Of a stretch of 64,000 nt of DNA, positions 51,237 through 60,455 are shown piece after piece (position 1 is the stretch's first letter; every line of letters starts with the position of its first letter). The notes beneath the pieces are model-generated. The model was not told where the DNA came from. It searched no databases and saw nothing but the letters and a program-made list of their open reading frames with translations. The DNA is taken from NCBI GenBank assembly GCA_026391805.1, contig JAPLDJ010000012.1, forward strand, positions 197,268-261,267, read 5' to 3'. This DNA is from Bacteroidota bacterium (GTDB lineage Bacteria > Bacteroidota > Bacteroidia > Bacteroidales > FEN-979). The translations under genes were made by a program, and so were the position numbers.

Positions 51237-52904
51237 CTATTTCCCCGTCTTTACGATCCGGATATTCTCCGATACGTTCCCGGAGGTGATCTTCAGGATG
51301 TACATTCCCGGCGAAAGCGCTGCAACATCCTTTATAGCATAGGTTTTCCCGCCGCCAGGTGCCAGGTAAATTTCTTTTGCCATGACCACGGTGCCGCTGA
51401 TCGTGACCATGCTTAACTCCACCTTGCCCGTCATGTTTGTATCAAATGACAAGGTAAAGACATCCTTAAAGGGATTCGGATAAGCCTTGATAAAGGTTTG
51501 TCCGGGTTTGCTTACCGTAAGGATCATCAGGGCCTTGTTGTAATCAGGAATGCCGTAACCGAGCATCGGATCGGGATTGGTATATTGGCTGGCGCTTTCC
51601 TGGATCGCATTCCGCAACTGATCCTGGCCGGCAGCGGGTATTGCCTGCCATAAACAGGCCATCATCCCGGCATTAATCGGTGATGCAAAGGAGGTTCCGT
51701 TTCCGTAGCCAAAGCTCCCACCCGGATAACCTACATAAGCATTCTGTCCCTGGGTGGCGATGTTCGGTTTTACATAAGAACCATTGACAATACCGGTTGA
51801 ACTGAAGTATGCATAGTTCCCATTCTCATCCACTGCGCCGATGCTCAGCGCATAGAGCGCATCGGAAGGAGAACTGACGCAGCCACTGTTTCCTTCATTC
51901 CCGGCACTGATGCTCAATGCCATGCCTTTACTCGCGGCAATGTTGGCGCCCCTTGAGGACGGGTTTGTGGTTCCGTTCATATCTGCGCATGTGTGATCCA
52001 TCCAGCCGTTGTCGAACAGTGTATAACCGAGCGAGGAATTGATCACATCGGCGCCAACGCTGTCGGCCATTTCAGCGCCTACAACCCAGGTATATTCTTC
52101 AACAATGTTTTCTGTGTTGGCATCTTCCGTACGGATCAGCCAGTATGAAGCTTTGGGAGCCGTTCCGATCAGTTGTCCCGGAACATTTCCGCCCATGGTG
52201 GAAAGAACTGCAGCACCATGATAGTGCTCCAGGTAAACATTGCCCCCTGGGTTTACGAGATCACGCGTTCCGAGGATCTGGAGGTTGGTCCTGAGGCTGT
52301 CGAAAACCGCATCCACGTCAGCATTCAGAAACCCGGCATCCAGCACGGCAATCACCTTCCCCTGACCCCTGTATCCAAGATTGTGGAGCAGATCCCCGTT
52401 CATCATATGGATCTGATTGTAAGAGGGGCCATAATCGTAGCTTTGGACTGAACCCGGAGCCTGGGGATGAATAGTTCCACCAGCATTTCCCAGTTCCATT
52501 TCCCTTCTGAATTTACCATCGCCATACCCGGATTTCTTGGAATTGTAGGAAGAAATCCTTGTCACACTCTGAACAAAAGGTAATGCACGGATCGAAGACA
52601 GGACGATGGTATCTGTCACCCTGATGGTGATTCCATTAAACCATTTGCACCGTGTAAAAACCTGAACTCCGATGGCAGCCACCTGGTTGACATAGGAAGG
52701 TGTTACGGGAAGGTCTTCCTCAGTTATTGCTATGCCCTGGGCTGCCCGGCGGTCGAGGGCCCGCTGGGTGAGGAAAGCACCCGGATTCCCTATGGTATAA
52801 GGTGTACCGTTTTTATCGGTGAAGGCGACAAAATACTTCTGGGGTATCTGCGCAAATCCGCTGAATACAACGAAAAATAATGCAAGTGAAAGGATTTGTC
52901 TCAT
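51237..52904 (-). CDS. Subtilase (S8) peptidase with type IX secretion sorting domain
   Basis: 555 residues. Signal peptide at the N-terminus (LSLALFFVVFSGFAQ), a pro-region, and an S8 catalytic domain with Asp in VIAVLDAGF, His in LEHYHGAAVLS, oxyanion Asn in SAGNEGNSG and Ser in GNGTSFASP. The last 80 residues (YPNPFKDVFTLSF to the end, with SPGMYILKI) are a type A T9SS sorting domain, so the enzyme is exported across the outer membrane and probably anchored on or released from the surface. It is transcribed alone; TAACTTTG on the minus strand (52923-52930) may be its promoter -7 box. Confidence 0.92.
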   Translation of the reverse strand: MRQILSLALFFVVFSGFAQIPQKYFVAFTDKNGTPYTIGNPGAFLTQRALDRRAAQGIAITEEDLPVTPSYVNQVAAIGVQVFTRCKWFNGITIRVTDTIVLSSIRALPFVQSVTRISSYNSKKSGYGDGKFRREMELGNAGGTIHPQAPGSVQSYDYGPSYNQIHMMNGDLLHNLGYRGQGKVIAVLDAGFLNADVDAVFDSLRTNLQILGTRDLVNPGGNVYLEHYHGAAVLSTMGGNVPGQLIGTAPKASYWLIRTEDANTENIVEEYTWVVGAEMADSVGADVINSSLGYTLFDNGWMDHTCADMNGTTNPSSRGANIAASKGMALSISAGNEGNSGCVSSPSDALYALSIGAVDENGNYAYFSSTGIVNGSYVKPNIATQGQNAYVGYPGGSFGYGNGTSFASPINAGMMACLWQAIPAAGQDQLRNAIQESASQYTNPDPMLGYGIPDYNKALMILTVSKPGQTFIKAYPNPFKDVFTLSFDTNMTGKVELSMVTISGTVVMAKEIYLAPGGGKTYAIKDVAALSPGMYILKITSGNVSENIRIVKTGK

Positions 52905-52913
52905 TTTTTAAGA

Positions 52914-52930
52914 TAATTTTGCCAAAGTTA
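52914..52930. promoter_or_regulatory. Possible divergent promoter -7 boxes
   Basis: TAATTTTG on the plus strand (52914-52921) faces DUF4301, and TAACTTTG on the minus strand (52923-52930) faces the subtilase. Neither has a TTTG box at ideal distance, so support is weak. Confidence 0.35.
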
Positions 52931-52945
52931 TGAAATATTTCAAGT

Positions 52946-54493
52946 ATGTTCACGAATGAAGATAAGAAACAGATAGAAAAAAAAGGAATCGGGCTGCAGG
53001 CGCTGAACATTCAACTGGATCATTTCATGCACGGGTTTCCGTTCATCGGCCTGCTGCGGCCCGCCACTGCTGGCGATGGCATACTTCAATTCGGGGAAAC
53101 AAAGAAGAAGGAACTGATTCATCTTTTTGAACAGCAGCTGCCAACTTTGAATGTCATCAAATTTGTACCGGCTTCAGGAGCTGCCAGCAGGATGTTCAGG
53201 CATCTCTTTGAATTCAGGGAAGCGCTTTCAACCATGGGCGGGATTCCTGTAAGCTACTTATCCGACACCGGTTTCAACTCTGTCAACTACTTTTTCCGGA
53301 ACATCGGGAAATTTGCATTTTACCATGATCTTCAGCTTTCCCTTAAAAAAGAACGTACGACGATCGATCAGTTAATCGCTGACAGGAAGCACGGAACCCT
53401 CCTGGATTACCTCCTTACGGAAAAAGGGTTGGATTATGCCTCGCTCCCGAAGGCGCTGCTGGAATTCCACAACTATCCGGACGGCGCCCGCACCGCGATG
53501 GAAGAGCACCTGGTGGAGGCGGCACTTTATGCCCGGGGCAGTAATAACCGGTCCGGCATCCACTTTACAGTCTCTCCCGACCATATCGGAAAATTCAATA
53601 AGAAGATAGCCGCGGTGAGGAAGAAGTATGAAGAGTTCTATGAAACCCGTCTCGACACCGGACACTCAGTCCAGAAATCATCCACCGACATTATTGCTGT
53701 TGACGAAGAGAACCTTCCGTTCAGGAATCCGGACGGGTCGCTGCTGTTCCGCCCTGCTGGTCATGGCGCCCTCCTGGAGAACCTCAATGATCTCAGGGCC
53801 GACATCATCTTTATCAAGAACATCGACAATATAGTTCCCGACCGGCTGAAACCTCACACCGTCGATCATAAAAAACTGATCGGGGGATACCTCCTGCGCA
53901 TCCGGAAGAAAATTTTCGATTTCCTGAAAAGCGCCGATGCAGGAACCATCACCCAACCCGGGATCGAAGAGATGATCGGATTTGTAAGGACACGCAACCT
54001 GGTCGCGCTTCCACCGGAAATCGATCTGCTGCCGGCTGAACAGCAAATCAGCATCCTCCGGCATGAACTGAACCGCCCGATCAGGGTTTGCGGGATGGTT
54101 AAGAATGCTGGAGAACCGGGCGGAGGGCCTTTCTGGGTAAAGGAAAAGGACGGCAGGGCAACGCTCCAGATCGTAGAATCCTCACAGGTGAACCTGAAGG
54201 ATCCGGCTCAATCGAAAATATTCAACGCTTCGACGCATTTTAATCCCGTTGATCTCGTCTGCTGCACAACAGACTATAAAGGAAACGCGTTTAACCTGCA
54301 TGACTTTGTGGATACCGAAACCGGATTCATCTCGCTGAAATCGAGCGGCGGAAAGACCCTGAAAGCACAGGAGCTGCCGGGTCTCTGGAACGGCTCAATG
54401 GCCCGCTGGATCACGGTTTTTGCAGAAGTCCCGCTCATTACCTTCAACCCGGTTAAAACCATCAATGATCTCTTACGCGATGAACATCAATAG
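52946..54493 (+). CDS. DUF4301 family protein
   Basis: 515 residues of a family almost confined to Bacteroidota. The N-terminal third has FVPASGAASRMFRHLFEF (about residues 72-89), a glycine-rich loop reminiscent of nucleotidyltransferases. Later parts include IHFTVSPDHIGKF, IFIKNIDNIVPD and RPIRVCGMVKNAGEPGGGPFWV, all typical of DUF4301. The function is not known, although sugar-nucleotide-transferase-like chemistry has been suggested by fold. The following thioredoxin-like gene overlaps its end by 14 bases. Confidence 0.85.
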   Translation: MFTNEDKKQIEKKGIGLQALNIQLDHFMHGFPFIGLLRPATAGDGILQFGETKKKELIHLFEQQLPTLNVIKFVPASGAASRMFRHLFEFREALSTMGGIPVSYLSDTGFNSVNYFFRNIGKFAFYHDLQLSLKKERTTIDQLIADRKHGTLLDYLLTEKGLDYASLPKALLEFHNYPDGARTAMEEHLVEAALYARGSNNRSGIHFTVSPDHIGKFNKKIAAVRKKYEEFYETRLDTGHSVQKSSTDIIAVDEENLPFRNPDGSLLFRPAGHGALLENLNDLRADIIFIKNIDNIVPDRLKPHTVDHKKLIGGYLLRIRKKIFDFLKSADAGTITQPGIEEMIGFVRTRNLVALPPEIDLLPAEQQISILRHELNRPIRVCGMVKNAGEPGGGPFWVKEKDGRATLQIVESSQVNLKDPAQSKIFNASTHFNPVDLVCCTTDYKGNAFNLHDFVDTETGFISLKSSGGKTLKAQELPGLWNGSMARWITVFAEVPLITFNPVKTINDLLRDEHQ

Positions 54494-55925
54494 ATCCATT
54501 TTTTTGAAAAAACACATTCTCCTGCTACTTTTCCTTGGGTTCATTTCTACCTGTTTTGCGCTGAGCGCTGAAAAGGAAGGATACGTTATCAAATTCCAGG
54601 TTAAGGGAATAAAAGATACCACCTGCATGATCGCAACCTATTACGGGAACGGCACGTACGTGAAGGATACACTGAAAGCGGATGCCGCAGGCAAGATCAC
54701 CTTCAGGGCAAATGCAGATTATCCGAAAGGCATTTACCTTCTGGTGATCAGCGACAAGAGCTATTTCGAATTTATCATCAACAACGACCGGAAATTTAGC
54801 ATGACGACCGACCGGTCAGATCTGGCCGGGAAGATGGTTGTGACCGGTTCCCAGGAAAACCAGCTGTTTTATGATTATCTAAAGTATAACAAGGCACGTT
54901 TCGGCGAGATCCAGTCGCTGCAGAAAATTGCCAGGCAGGGAACGGCAGGGAAGGATTCCATCCGGAAGATCAACGAGAAGTGTGAAACCATCAATAAGGA
55001 GATCATCAAGTACAAGCTCGACCTGGCTGCAAAGTACCCTGCTTCTTTCATGGCCTTCCTGGTCAATGCCATGAAGGAACCGGAGGTACCGGAAATCCCG
55101 GTACTGCCAAACGGAAGGAAAGATTCATCCTTCGTCTACCGGTATGTGCTGGCGCATTTCTGGGACGGCACCGACTTTACCGACGACCGTCTCCTCAGGA
55201 CACCGGTCTTCGACAACAAACTGAAAAAATTCATCGACAAGATCCTTATCCAGAATCCCGACACCATTATCAGGGAGACCGACATCCTGATCGAAAAAGC
55301 GCGCCCCAACCCGGAAATGTTCAAATACATGGTCTGGTTCTCGACGTATCATTCTGAAAACTCAGAGATCATGGGATTCGACCGGGTGTTTGTACACGTG
55401 GTCGACACCTATTACCTCACCCACCAGGCTACATGGGAGCAACCGAAGGTAGTGGAGAAACTGATCAAAAAAGCCAATCGGCTCAGGCCCTTGCTGATCG
55501 GCGAGGTACCGCCAAACATGATCATGCTCGATACGAACGACCAGCCGGTTTCGATGTACAGCATCAAATCGGACATCCTGATCCTCTTGTTCTGGGATCC
55601 CGATTGCGGGCATTGCGAGCAGGAAATCCCGAAGATCAAGGATTTTTATGATAAGCAGAAGGATTCGCTGGGAGTAAAGATCTTTTCCGTTTGTTCCGAT
55701 ACCTCAGTGGCGAAATGGAAAACTGCCATCCGGAAGAAAAAGATGGACTGGATCAATGTGGATGGTCCGCGATCCCTTACCGGGAACTACCATGATCTGT
55801 ACGACGTCATCCAGACGCCGGTAATTTACATCCTGAACAACAGGAAGGAGATCATTGCAAAACGGCTGGGCGCTGAACAGATGCTGCCGTTCCTGAAAAA
55901 TTATATCAGGACTGGTCCCCACTGA
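54480..55925 (+). CDS. Periplasmic TlpA-like thioredoxin-domain protein (DUF4369/DUF5106 type)
   Basis: 481 residues from ATG 54480. A signal anchor (HILLLLFLGFISTCFALS) is followed by a DUF4369-like beta domain (about 35-130), a helical DUF5106-like middle, and a thioredoxin-fold domain with the redox pair in WDPDCGHCEQEIP (about residues 375-378). Proteins of this build reduce or isomerise disulfides, or work in respiration-linked thiol chemistry, in the Bacteroidota periplasm. It overlaps the DUF4301 gene and ends at a long hairpin. Confidence 0.85.
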   Translation: MNINRSIFLKKHILLLLFLGFISTCFALSAEKEGYVIKFQVKGIKDTTCMIATYYGNGTYVKDTLKADAAGKITFRANADYPKGIYLLVISDKSYFEFIINNDRKFSMTTDRSDLAGKMVVTGSQENQLFYDYLKYNKARFGEIQSLQKIARQGTAGKDSIRKINEKCETINKEIIKYKLDLAAKYPASFMAFLVNAMKEPEVPEIPVLPNGRKDSSFVYRYVLAHFWDGTDFTDDRLLRTPVFDNKLKKFIDKILIQNPDTIIRETDILIEKARPNPEMFKYMVWFSTYHSENSEIMGFDRVFVHVVDTYYLTHQATWEQPKVVEKLIKKANRLRPLLIGEVPPNMIMLDTNDQPVSMYSIKSDILILLFWDPDCGHCEQEIPKIKDFYDKQKDSLGVKIFSVCSDTSVAKWKTAIRKKKMDWINVDGPRSLTGNYHDLYDVIQTPVIYILNNRKEIIAKRLGAEQMLPFLKNYIRTGPH

Positions 55926-55950
55926 TTCGGGTTCCCTTCATGGCAAAAGA

Positions 55951-55997
55951 AAAAGGCTGTTCCGGTTCCTGAATTCAGGGCACCGGGGCAGCCTTTT
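55951..55997. terminator. Long two-way hairpin terminator
   Basis: AAAAGGCTG (55951-55959) pairs with CAGCCTTTT (55989-55997), CCGGT with ACCGG inside, and a perfect palindrome CCTGAATTCAGG (55968-55979) forms the top. A-run and T-run at the two sides allow it to end transcription from both converging genes. Confidence 0.8.
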
Positions 55998-56015
55998 AAA
56001 ATTCCTGGCGATCTG

Positions 56016-56774
56016 CTAAAGCTTATAATTAAGTCCGAGCATAAGTCCGCCGAAAATACTGTGTGACGGGTGATAAGCTCCTGTATTATTATCTGAATGA
56101 TCTTTCAGGTGGTAATCGGATGCATTGATATCGATCAGTCCGTAGCCTAATTTCAGGCCGAATTCGATAAGGAGATGCTTGGCAACGGTAAGATCAAGTC
56201 CGAGATCCATCCGGACCTTTATATCCATCGAGTTGTATCTTTCCTTGATATCTTCCTGTCCTACAGCAAATGGTTGCCCGGAAACTGTTGCAAGCGTATC
56301 CACGTAAGGATTGCCATTCATTGTATAAACCTGGGTTGCCGACATCAGGAAGTCGAACTGGGGTCCGATGGCCACGTAGAATTTTGCCACCTCCCCACCA
56401 ATCCTGTACTTGAACATGAGCGGGATCATAAGATAGTTCATTTTAATGTCACGGCCTATGATGGAGTCTTTATTAACGCCCCAGGTATCCTTGTATTTCT
56501 GGCCGTAGGTACCATAACCAATCTCCATTTTAGCCCCGAGGTGATTGGTGAATTCATAGCCTACATTGAGGTTTCCGGCACCATGAAATACTTTGTCGTA
56601 ATCCATTTCAGGCAGACCATAATTGTTCTGGTTCGTGATCCATGTGGATTGCGCCGAACCGGCTAACCCGAAGTACCATCCTTTTTGCGCGTTTTTTTGT
56701 GCATCTTTTTGCGCGGTTGCCTGGATGCTGGCAAACATTAAAATAGCTGCAATAACAGTAATGATTCTTTTCAT
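56016..56774 (-). CDS. Outer-membrane beta-barrel (PorT-like/porin family) protein
   Basis: 252 residues with a signal peptide (IITVIAAILMFASIQATAQ) and an eight-strand-like barrel pattern, for example GWYFGLAGSAQSTW, VGYEFTNHLGAKMEIGYG and a final GGLMLGLNYKL. It belongs to the broad outer-membrane beta-barrel family of Bacteroidota. After the signal there is a Lys/Gln/Asp/Ala repeat, KDAQKNAQKG. Function is unknown. A TATATTTG box on the minus strand (56798-56805) may be the promoter -7 element. Confidence 0.8.
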   Translation of the reverse strand: MKRIITVIAAILMFASIQATAQKDAQKNAQKGWYFGLAGSAQSTWITNQNNYGLPEMDYDKVFHGAGNLNVGYEFTNHLGAKMEIGYGTYGQKYKDTWGVNKDSIIGRDIKMNYLMIPLMFKYRIGGEVAKFYVAIGPQFDFLMSATQVYTMNGNPYVDTLATVSGQPFAVGQEDIKERYNSMDIKVRMDLGLDLTVAKHLLIEFGLKLGYGLIDINASDYHLKDHSDNNTGAYHPSHSIFGGLMLGLNYKL

Positions 56775-56985
56775 AGGGAGGGATTTTAATTTTTTTGCAA
56801 ATATAGATTTTTGAATTTAATAAAAAAAAGAATTTGGTCAGGCTGTTGATAGCTCGTGTAGCAATGAGTTATAAAAAGGCGGGCATTTCCCCCAAACACA
56901 GAATCCTCCTCTCTGTGAAGAAAGGAGGGTTCTTCCATATTTCCTTTAAACGTCAGCAGGTGACCCGGAACCCGTTATGAAGGAA

Positions 56986-57333
56986 TTAATCCTTCACTGC
57001 TTCCACCACGGCCTTAAAGGCTTCGGGATGGTTCATGGCGAGGTCCGCCAGGGTTTTCCGGTTGAGGCCGATATTCTTTTCGAGGAGTTTTCCCATGAAG
57101 ACCGAATAGGACATCCCGTGCTCACGTACACCTGCATTGATGCGGGTGATCCATAATCCACGGAAGTTCCTTTTCTTGGTCCTTCTGTCGCGGTAGGCGT
57201 AGGTTAATCCTTTTTCGAGGGAATTTTTGGCGACGGTCAGAACGTTTTTCCTCCGACCGAACTGCCCTTTTGTCTGCTTGAGCAGCTTCTTCCTTCTTGC
57301 TCTTGAAGCTACTGCATTTACTGATCTTGGCAT
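56986..57333 (-). CDS. rplT: 50S ribosomal protein L20
   Basis: 115 residues, full length ([16 protein letters not shown] to VEAVKD). L20 binds 23S rRNA early in large-subunit assembly. It is the last gene of the thrS-infC-rpmI-rplT operon, the conserved bacterial order. Confidence 0.97.
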   Translation of the reverse strand: MPRSVNAVASRARRKKLLKQTKGQFGRRKNVLTVAKNSLEKGLTYAYRDRRTKKRNFRGLWITRINAGVREHGMSYSVFMGKLLEKNIGLNRKTLADLAMNHPEAFKAVVEAVKD

Positions 57334-57403
57334 ATTTCCAATTTTTTACCAGAGCGTCCCCTTCGGGTCCTTAAAGCTTCGGGTAAGTTCAACATTGAAT
57401 GAT

Positions 57404-57598
57404 TTACTTCTGGATCATCACTCTCACATTGGCCTCATCGGCTTTATCTACCAGTGTGGAATAAGTAAGATTACGCTTCCGCTTGGTTGATTTCTTCGTC
57501 AGGATGTGGCTTTTGTAAGCATGCTTCCGTTTGATCTTTCCGGTGCCGGTAACGTCAAATCTTTTTTTGGCGCCGGATTTCGATTTCATTTTTGGCAT
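57404..57598 (-). CDS. rpmI: 50S ribosomal protein L35
   Basis: 64 residues, starting [14 protein letters not shown], with the family's basic core [20 protein letters not shown]. Located between infC and rplT as usual. The gap to rplT is 70 bases. Confidence 0.97.
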   Translation of the reverse strand: MPKMKSKSGAKKRFDVTGTGKIKRKHAYKSHILTKKSTKRKRNLTYSTLVDKADEANVRVMIQK

Positions 57599-57623
57599 TT
57601 TTTTTCTATTTGTGATTTAAGGT

Positions 57624-57641
57624 TTACGATTTACGATTTTA
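57624..57641. repeat. TTTACGA heptamer repeat between infC and rpmI
   Basis: Two and a half units of TTTACGA, the same unit as in the larger array at 58256-58294 and, inverted, upstream of mutL. Confidence 0.6.
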
Positions 57642-57646
57642 TTTTT

Positions 57647-57675
57647 CGCCAGGCGCTTTGCGCTAAGCGCTATTT
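57647..57675. repeat. GCGC palindromic element overlapping a stop codon, copy 2
   Basis: CGCCAGGCGC, three bases, GCGC, three bases, GCGCTATTT, the plan seen at 12634-12662. The infC stop codon TAG lies inside, at 57670-57672 on the minus strand. Confidence 0.65.
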
Positions 57676-58239
57676 CTTGGGAGCAATTATCATGATCATC
57701 CGCTTCCCCTCCAGCCTCGGCATTTGTTCGATCTTGCCATACTCCACGATGTTCTGGGCGAATTTCAGCAGGATCAGTTCGCCCTGTTCCTTGTAGATGA
57801 TCGACCGTCCTTTAAAGAACACATCCACCTTTACCTTGGCGCCGTCTTTCAGAAACTTGATGGCATGATTCAGCTTGAAATTGAAATCATGGTCATCGGT
57901 ATTCGGTCCAAGGCGGATCTCCTTTACAATGATCTTGGCGGTTTTCGCCTTCATCTCTTTCTGTTTCCGCTTCAGTTCATAAAGGAACTTTTTATAGTCG
58001 ATCACTTTACAAACCGGGGGATTGGCCGTCGGGGAAATCTCTACCAGGTCAAGACCAAGGTTTTCAGCCATGATCAATGCTTCCCGCAGGTTATAGATAC
58101 CCGGTTCGACATTTTCACCCACGACGCGAACGACGGTGGCTTTGATATTCTGGTTGATTTTGTGCGGATCTTCCTTCTTCTGAAAGGGCCGGCGACCTCC
58201 TCCAAACCTGTTGCTACTGGTGTTGTACGGTATTGCTAT
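57670..58239 (-). CDS. infC: Translation initiation factor IF-3, likely ATA start
   Basis: 189 residues if begun at ATA 58239. The conserved IF-3 N-domain start ([20 protein letters not shown]) lies upstream of the first canonical start codon (GTG 58122), so that codon is too late. Between the in-frame stop TAA (58243-58245) and GTG 58122 there is no ATG, GTG, TTG or CTG. The ATA at 58237-58239 follows an AGGAGG with eight bases between, an ideal spacing. The C-domain ([30 protein letters not shown]) is intact. IF-3 rejects non-canonical starts, so such a start allows self-control, as shown for the AUU of E. coli infC. Confidence 0.9.
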   Translation of the reverse strand: MAIPYNTSSNRFGGGRRPFQKKEDPHKINQNIKATVVRVVGENVEPGIYNLREALIMAENLGLDLVEISPTANPPVCKVIDYKKFLYELKRKQKEMKAKTAKIIVKEIRLGPNTDDHDFNFKLNHAIKFLKDGAKVKVDVFFKGRSIIYKEQGELILLKFAQNIVEYGKIEQMPRLEGKRMIMIIAPKK

Positions 58240-58247
58240 GGGTTAGT

Positions 58248-58253
58248 CCTCCT
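58248..58253 (-). promoter_or_regulatory. Strong Shine-Dalgarno of infC
   Basis: AGGAGG on the minus strand, eight bases before the proposed ATA start. Shine-Dalgarno sequences are generally rare in Bacteroidota, which makes this one notable and supports the start. Confidence 0.75.
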
Positions 58254-58255
58254 AT

Positions 58256-58294
58256 TATTTACGATTTACGATTTACGATTTACGATTTACGATT
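58256..58294. repeat. TTTACGA heptamer array between thrS and infC
   Basis: Five tandem units of ACGATTT/TTTACGA lie between the thrS stop and the infC Shine-Dalgarno, inside the operon. Confidence 0.8.
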
Positions 58295-58321
58295 TTCAAA
58301 TTACAAACTACAAACTACTAA

Positions 58322-60268
58322 TTACTCATAGAGCTCTCCGAGTTCGTTCTCAACTGTATCGCGAAGAAATTTTGCAAACTCTTCCAGCTTTTGCGGACCC
58401 AGATCGCCCTGACCATGTTTCCTCACAGAAACGGTTCCCTCCTGTTCTTCACGCTCTCCCACAACGAGCATATAAGGAATCTTGGCCAGTTCTGCATCCC
58501 GGATTTTCTTGCCGGCTTTTTCGTTCCGGTCGTCAATCCGGGCGCGAATATCGGAATTATTCAGGAATTGTAAAACTTTTTCTGCATAATTCTGATATTT
58601 TTCACTGATTGGCAATATGATAGCCTGATCAGGAGTAAGCCACAGCGGGAACTGTCCGGCTGTATGCTCGATGAGCACGGCAACGAACCGTTCCATCGAT
58701 CCGAAGGGTGCGCGGTGGATCATCACCGGGCGGTGCTTCTGATTGTCGCTTCCGATGTATTCCAGTTCGAAGCGGTCGGGAAGGTTATAATCCACCTGGA
58801 TGGTCCCCAGCTGCCATTTTCTGCCAAGGGCATCCTTCACCATGAAATCCATCTTCGGGCCGTAAAACGCAGCTTCCCCGGGCACAACCACATAATTGAG
58901 CTTGCGCTCCTCGGCCACTTCCAGGATGGCCTGTTCAGCCTTGTCCCAGTTCTCATCGGTACCGATGTATTTCTCTTTGTTATTTTTATCGCGCAAGGAG
59001 ATCTGTGTGACGAAATCCTTGAAATCAAGTGCTTTGAAGATCAGCATCACGATGTCGATCACACCCTTGAACTCATCTTTTACCTGGTCGGGGGTGCAGA
59101 AGATGTGCGCATCATCCTGCGTAAACCCGCGCACCCGCGTGAGTCCGTGAAGCTCGCCGCTCTGTTCATAACGGTAAACCGTTCCGAACTCTGCAATCCT
59201 TATCGGAAGCTCCTTATAAGACCTCGGTTTGGAAGTATAGATCTCGCAATGATGCGGGCAATTCATCGGCTTCAGGAAAAATTCCTCTCCCGGAACCGGC
59301 GTGGTGATCGGCCGGAAGGAGCTTTCACCATATTTCTGGTAATGACCGGAAGTCTTGTACAACTCCACATTGCCGATATGAGGACAGATCACCTGCTGGT
59401 AACCCGCTTTCTTCTGAACCTTTTTCAGGAACATTTCAAGGCGTTCCCGGAGCTCGGCTCCTTTCGGGAGCCACAACGGCAGCCCCGCACCCACTTTCTG
59501 GGAAAATGTAAACAATTCCAGTTCCTTCCCGATCTTCCGGTGGTCGCGCTTCTTTGCTTCCTCCAGCAGGAAAAGGTAATCGGTCAGCTCTTTCTGTTTC
59601 GGGAAAGTGATGCCATAAATACGAGTCAACTGCTTGCGGGTTTCGTCTCCACGCCAGTAAGCACCGGCTGTATTCAGCAACTTGATGGCCTTGATCGTGG
59701 AAGTATCAGGCAGGTGCGGGCCACGGCAAAGATCCGTGAAATGGCCGGATTCATAAAAGGTGATCTGCCCGTCTTCGAGGTCCTGTAACAGTTCAACCTT
59801 GTATTCGTCTTTTTTATCCGTAAAATAGTTGATGGCTTCCGCCTTCGGTACTTCCTTCCTTACAAATGGCTGGCTTTCCTTTGCAAGTTCCAGCATTTTG
59901 TTTTCAATCTTTGGAAAATCATCCGAAGAGATGGAATTGTCGCCAAAATCGATATCGTAATAGAATCCGTTCTCGATGTGCGGACCGATGCCGAACTTCG
60001 CACCGGGATATAGCAATTCGATGGCTTCGGCCATGAGGTGAGCGGACGAATGCCAGAATGTGCCTTTGCCGTCTTCATCGTTCCATGTAAGCAGTTTCAC
60101 CGTTGCATCAGCATTGATCGGGCGTGTTGCATCCCATACCTCACCGCTGACAAGAACTGAAAGTACGTTTCGCGCAAGTCCTTCGCTGATGCTTTTAGCG
60201 ATTCCCATCCCGGTAATGCCTTCGGGGTATTGTCTTACAGAACCATCGGGTAGCGTTATGTTGATCAT
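58322..60268 (-). CDS. thrS: Threonyl-tRNA synthetase
   Basis: 648 residues, full length. An N-terminal TGS domain ([17 protein letters not shown]), the editing domain with [16 protein letters not shown], the catalytic core with the zinc-site [11 protein letters not shown] and [11 protein letters not shown], motif 3 [13 protein letters not shown], and the anticodon-binding domain at the C-terminus. It heads the thrS-infC-rpmI-rplT operon and has a clear promoter upstream. Confidence 0.98.
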   Translation of the reverse strand: MINITLPDGSVRQYPEGITGMGIAKSISEGLARNVLSVLVSGEVWDATRPINADATVKLLTWNDEDGKGTFWHSSAHLMAEAIELLYPGAKFGIGPHIENGFYYDIDFGDNSISSDDFPKIENKMLELAKESQPFVRKEVPKAEAINYFTDKKDEYKVELLQDLEDGQITFYESGHFTDLCRGPHLPDTSTIKAIKLLNTAGAYWRGDETRKQLTRIYGITFPKQKELTDYLFLLEEAKKRDHRKIGKELELFTFSQKVGAGLPLWLPKGAELRERLEMFLKKVQKKAGYQQVICPHIGNVELYKTSGHYQKYGESSFRPITTPVPGEEFFLKPMNCPHHCEIYTSKPRSYKELPIRIAEFGTVYRYEQSGELHGLTRVRGFTQDDAHIFCTPDQVKDEFKGVIDIVMLIFKALDFKDFVTQISLRDKNNKEKYIGTDENWDKAEQAILEVAEERKLNYVVVPGEAAFYGPKMDFMVKDALGRKWQLGTIQVDYNLPDRFELEYIGSDNQKHRPVMIHRAPFGSMERFVAVLIEHTAGQFPLWLTPDQAIILPISEKYQNYAEKVLQFLNNSDIRARIDDRNEKAGKKIRDAELAKIPYMLVVGEREEQEGTVSVRKHGQGDLGPQKLEEFAKFLRDTVENELGELYE

Positions 60269-60297
60269 CCTCTGTATCTCCTGAAAATTTAGGGGTG

Positions 60298-60329
60298 CAA
60301 AGGTAATGATTACAAATCAGACTGACAAA
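60298..60329 (-). promoter_or_regulatory. Bacteroidota-type promoter of the thrS operon
   Basis: On the minus strand TTTG (60329-60326), 20 bases, TACCTTTG (60305-60298). The thrS start codon lies 29 bases downstream. Confidence 0.65.
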
Positions 60330-60335
60330 AAAAGT

Positions 60336-60425
60336 AATACGTCATACGTCATAGGTCATACGTCATAGGTCATACGTCATAAGACATATCCAAAACGTAT
60401 GTCGTATGTCTTATGACTTATGACA
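60336..60425. repeat. ACGTCAT/AGGTCAT heptamer array
   Basis: About six units of ACGTCAT and AGGTCAT, followed by inverted TATGTCG and TATGACT words, so that the two halves can pair. It lies between the thrS promoter and the 3' end of the PorE-like gene; no gene is seen. Confidence 0.75.
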
Positions 60426-60455
60426 TCTTATTATGTGAATTGTCCGATCCGGGAA

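Noticed and set aside
52895-52921. Full promoter for DUF4301
   Set aside because: TTTG and TAATTTTG are present but only 15 bases apart; listed as weak divergent boxes instead.
57670-58122. infC starting at GTG 58122
   Set aside because: This start would cut off the conserved N-terminal segment of IF-3, and no Shine-Dalgarno lies before it.
58664-59788. Long plus-strand frame opposite thrS
   Set aside because: Shadow of the threonyl-tRNA synthetase gene; low-complexity translation, no motifs.
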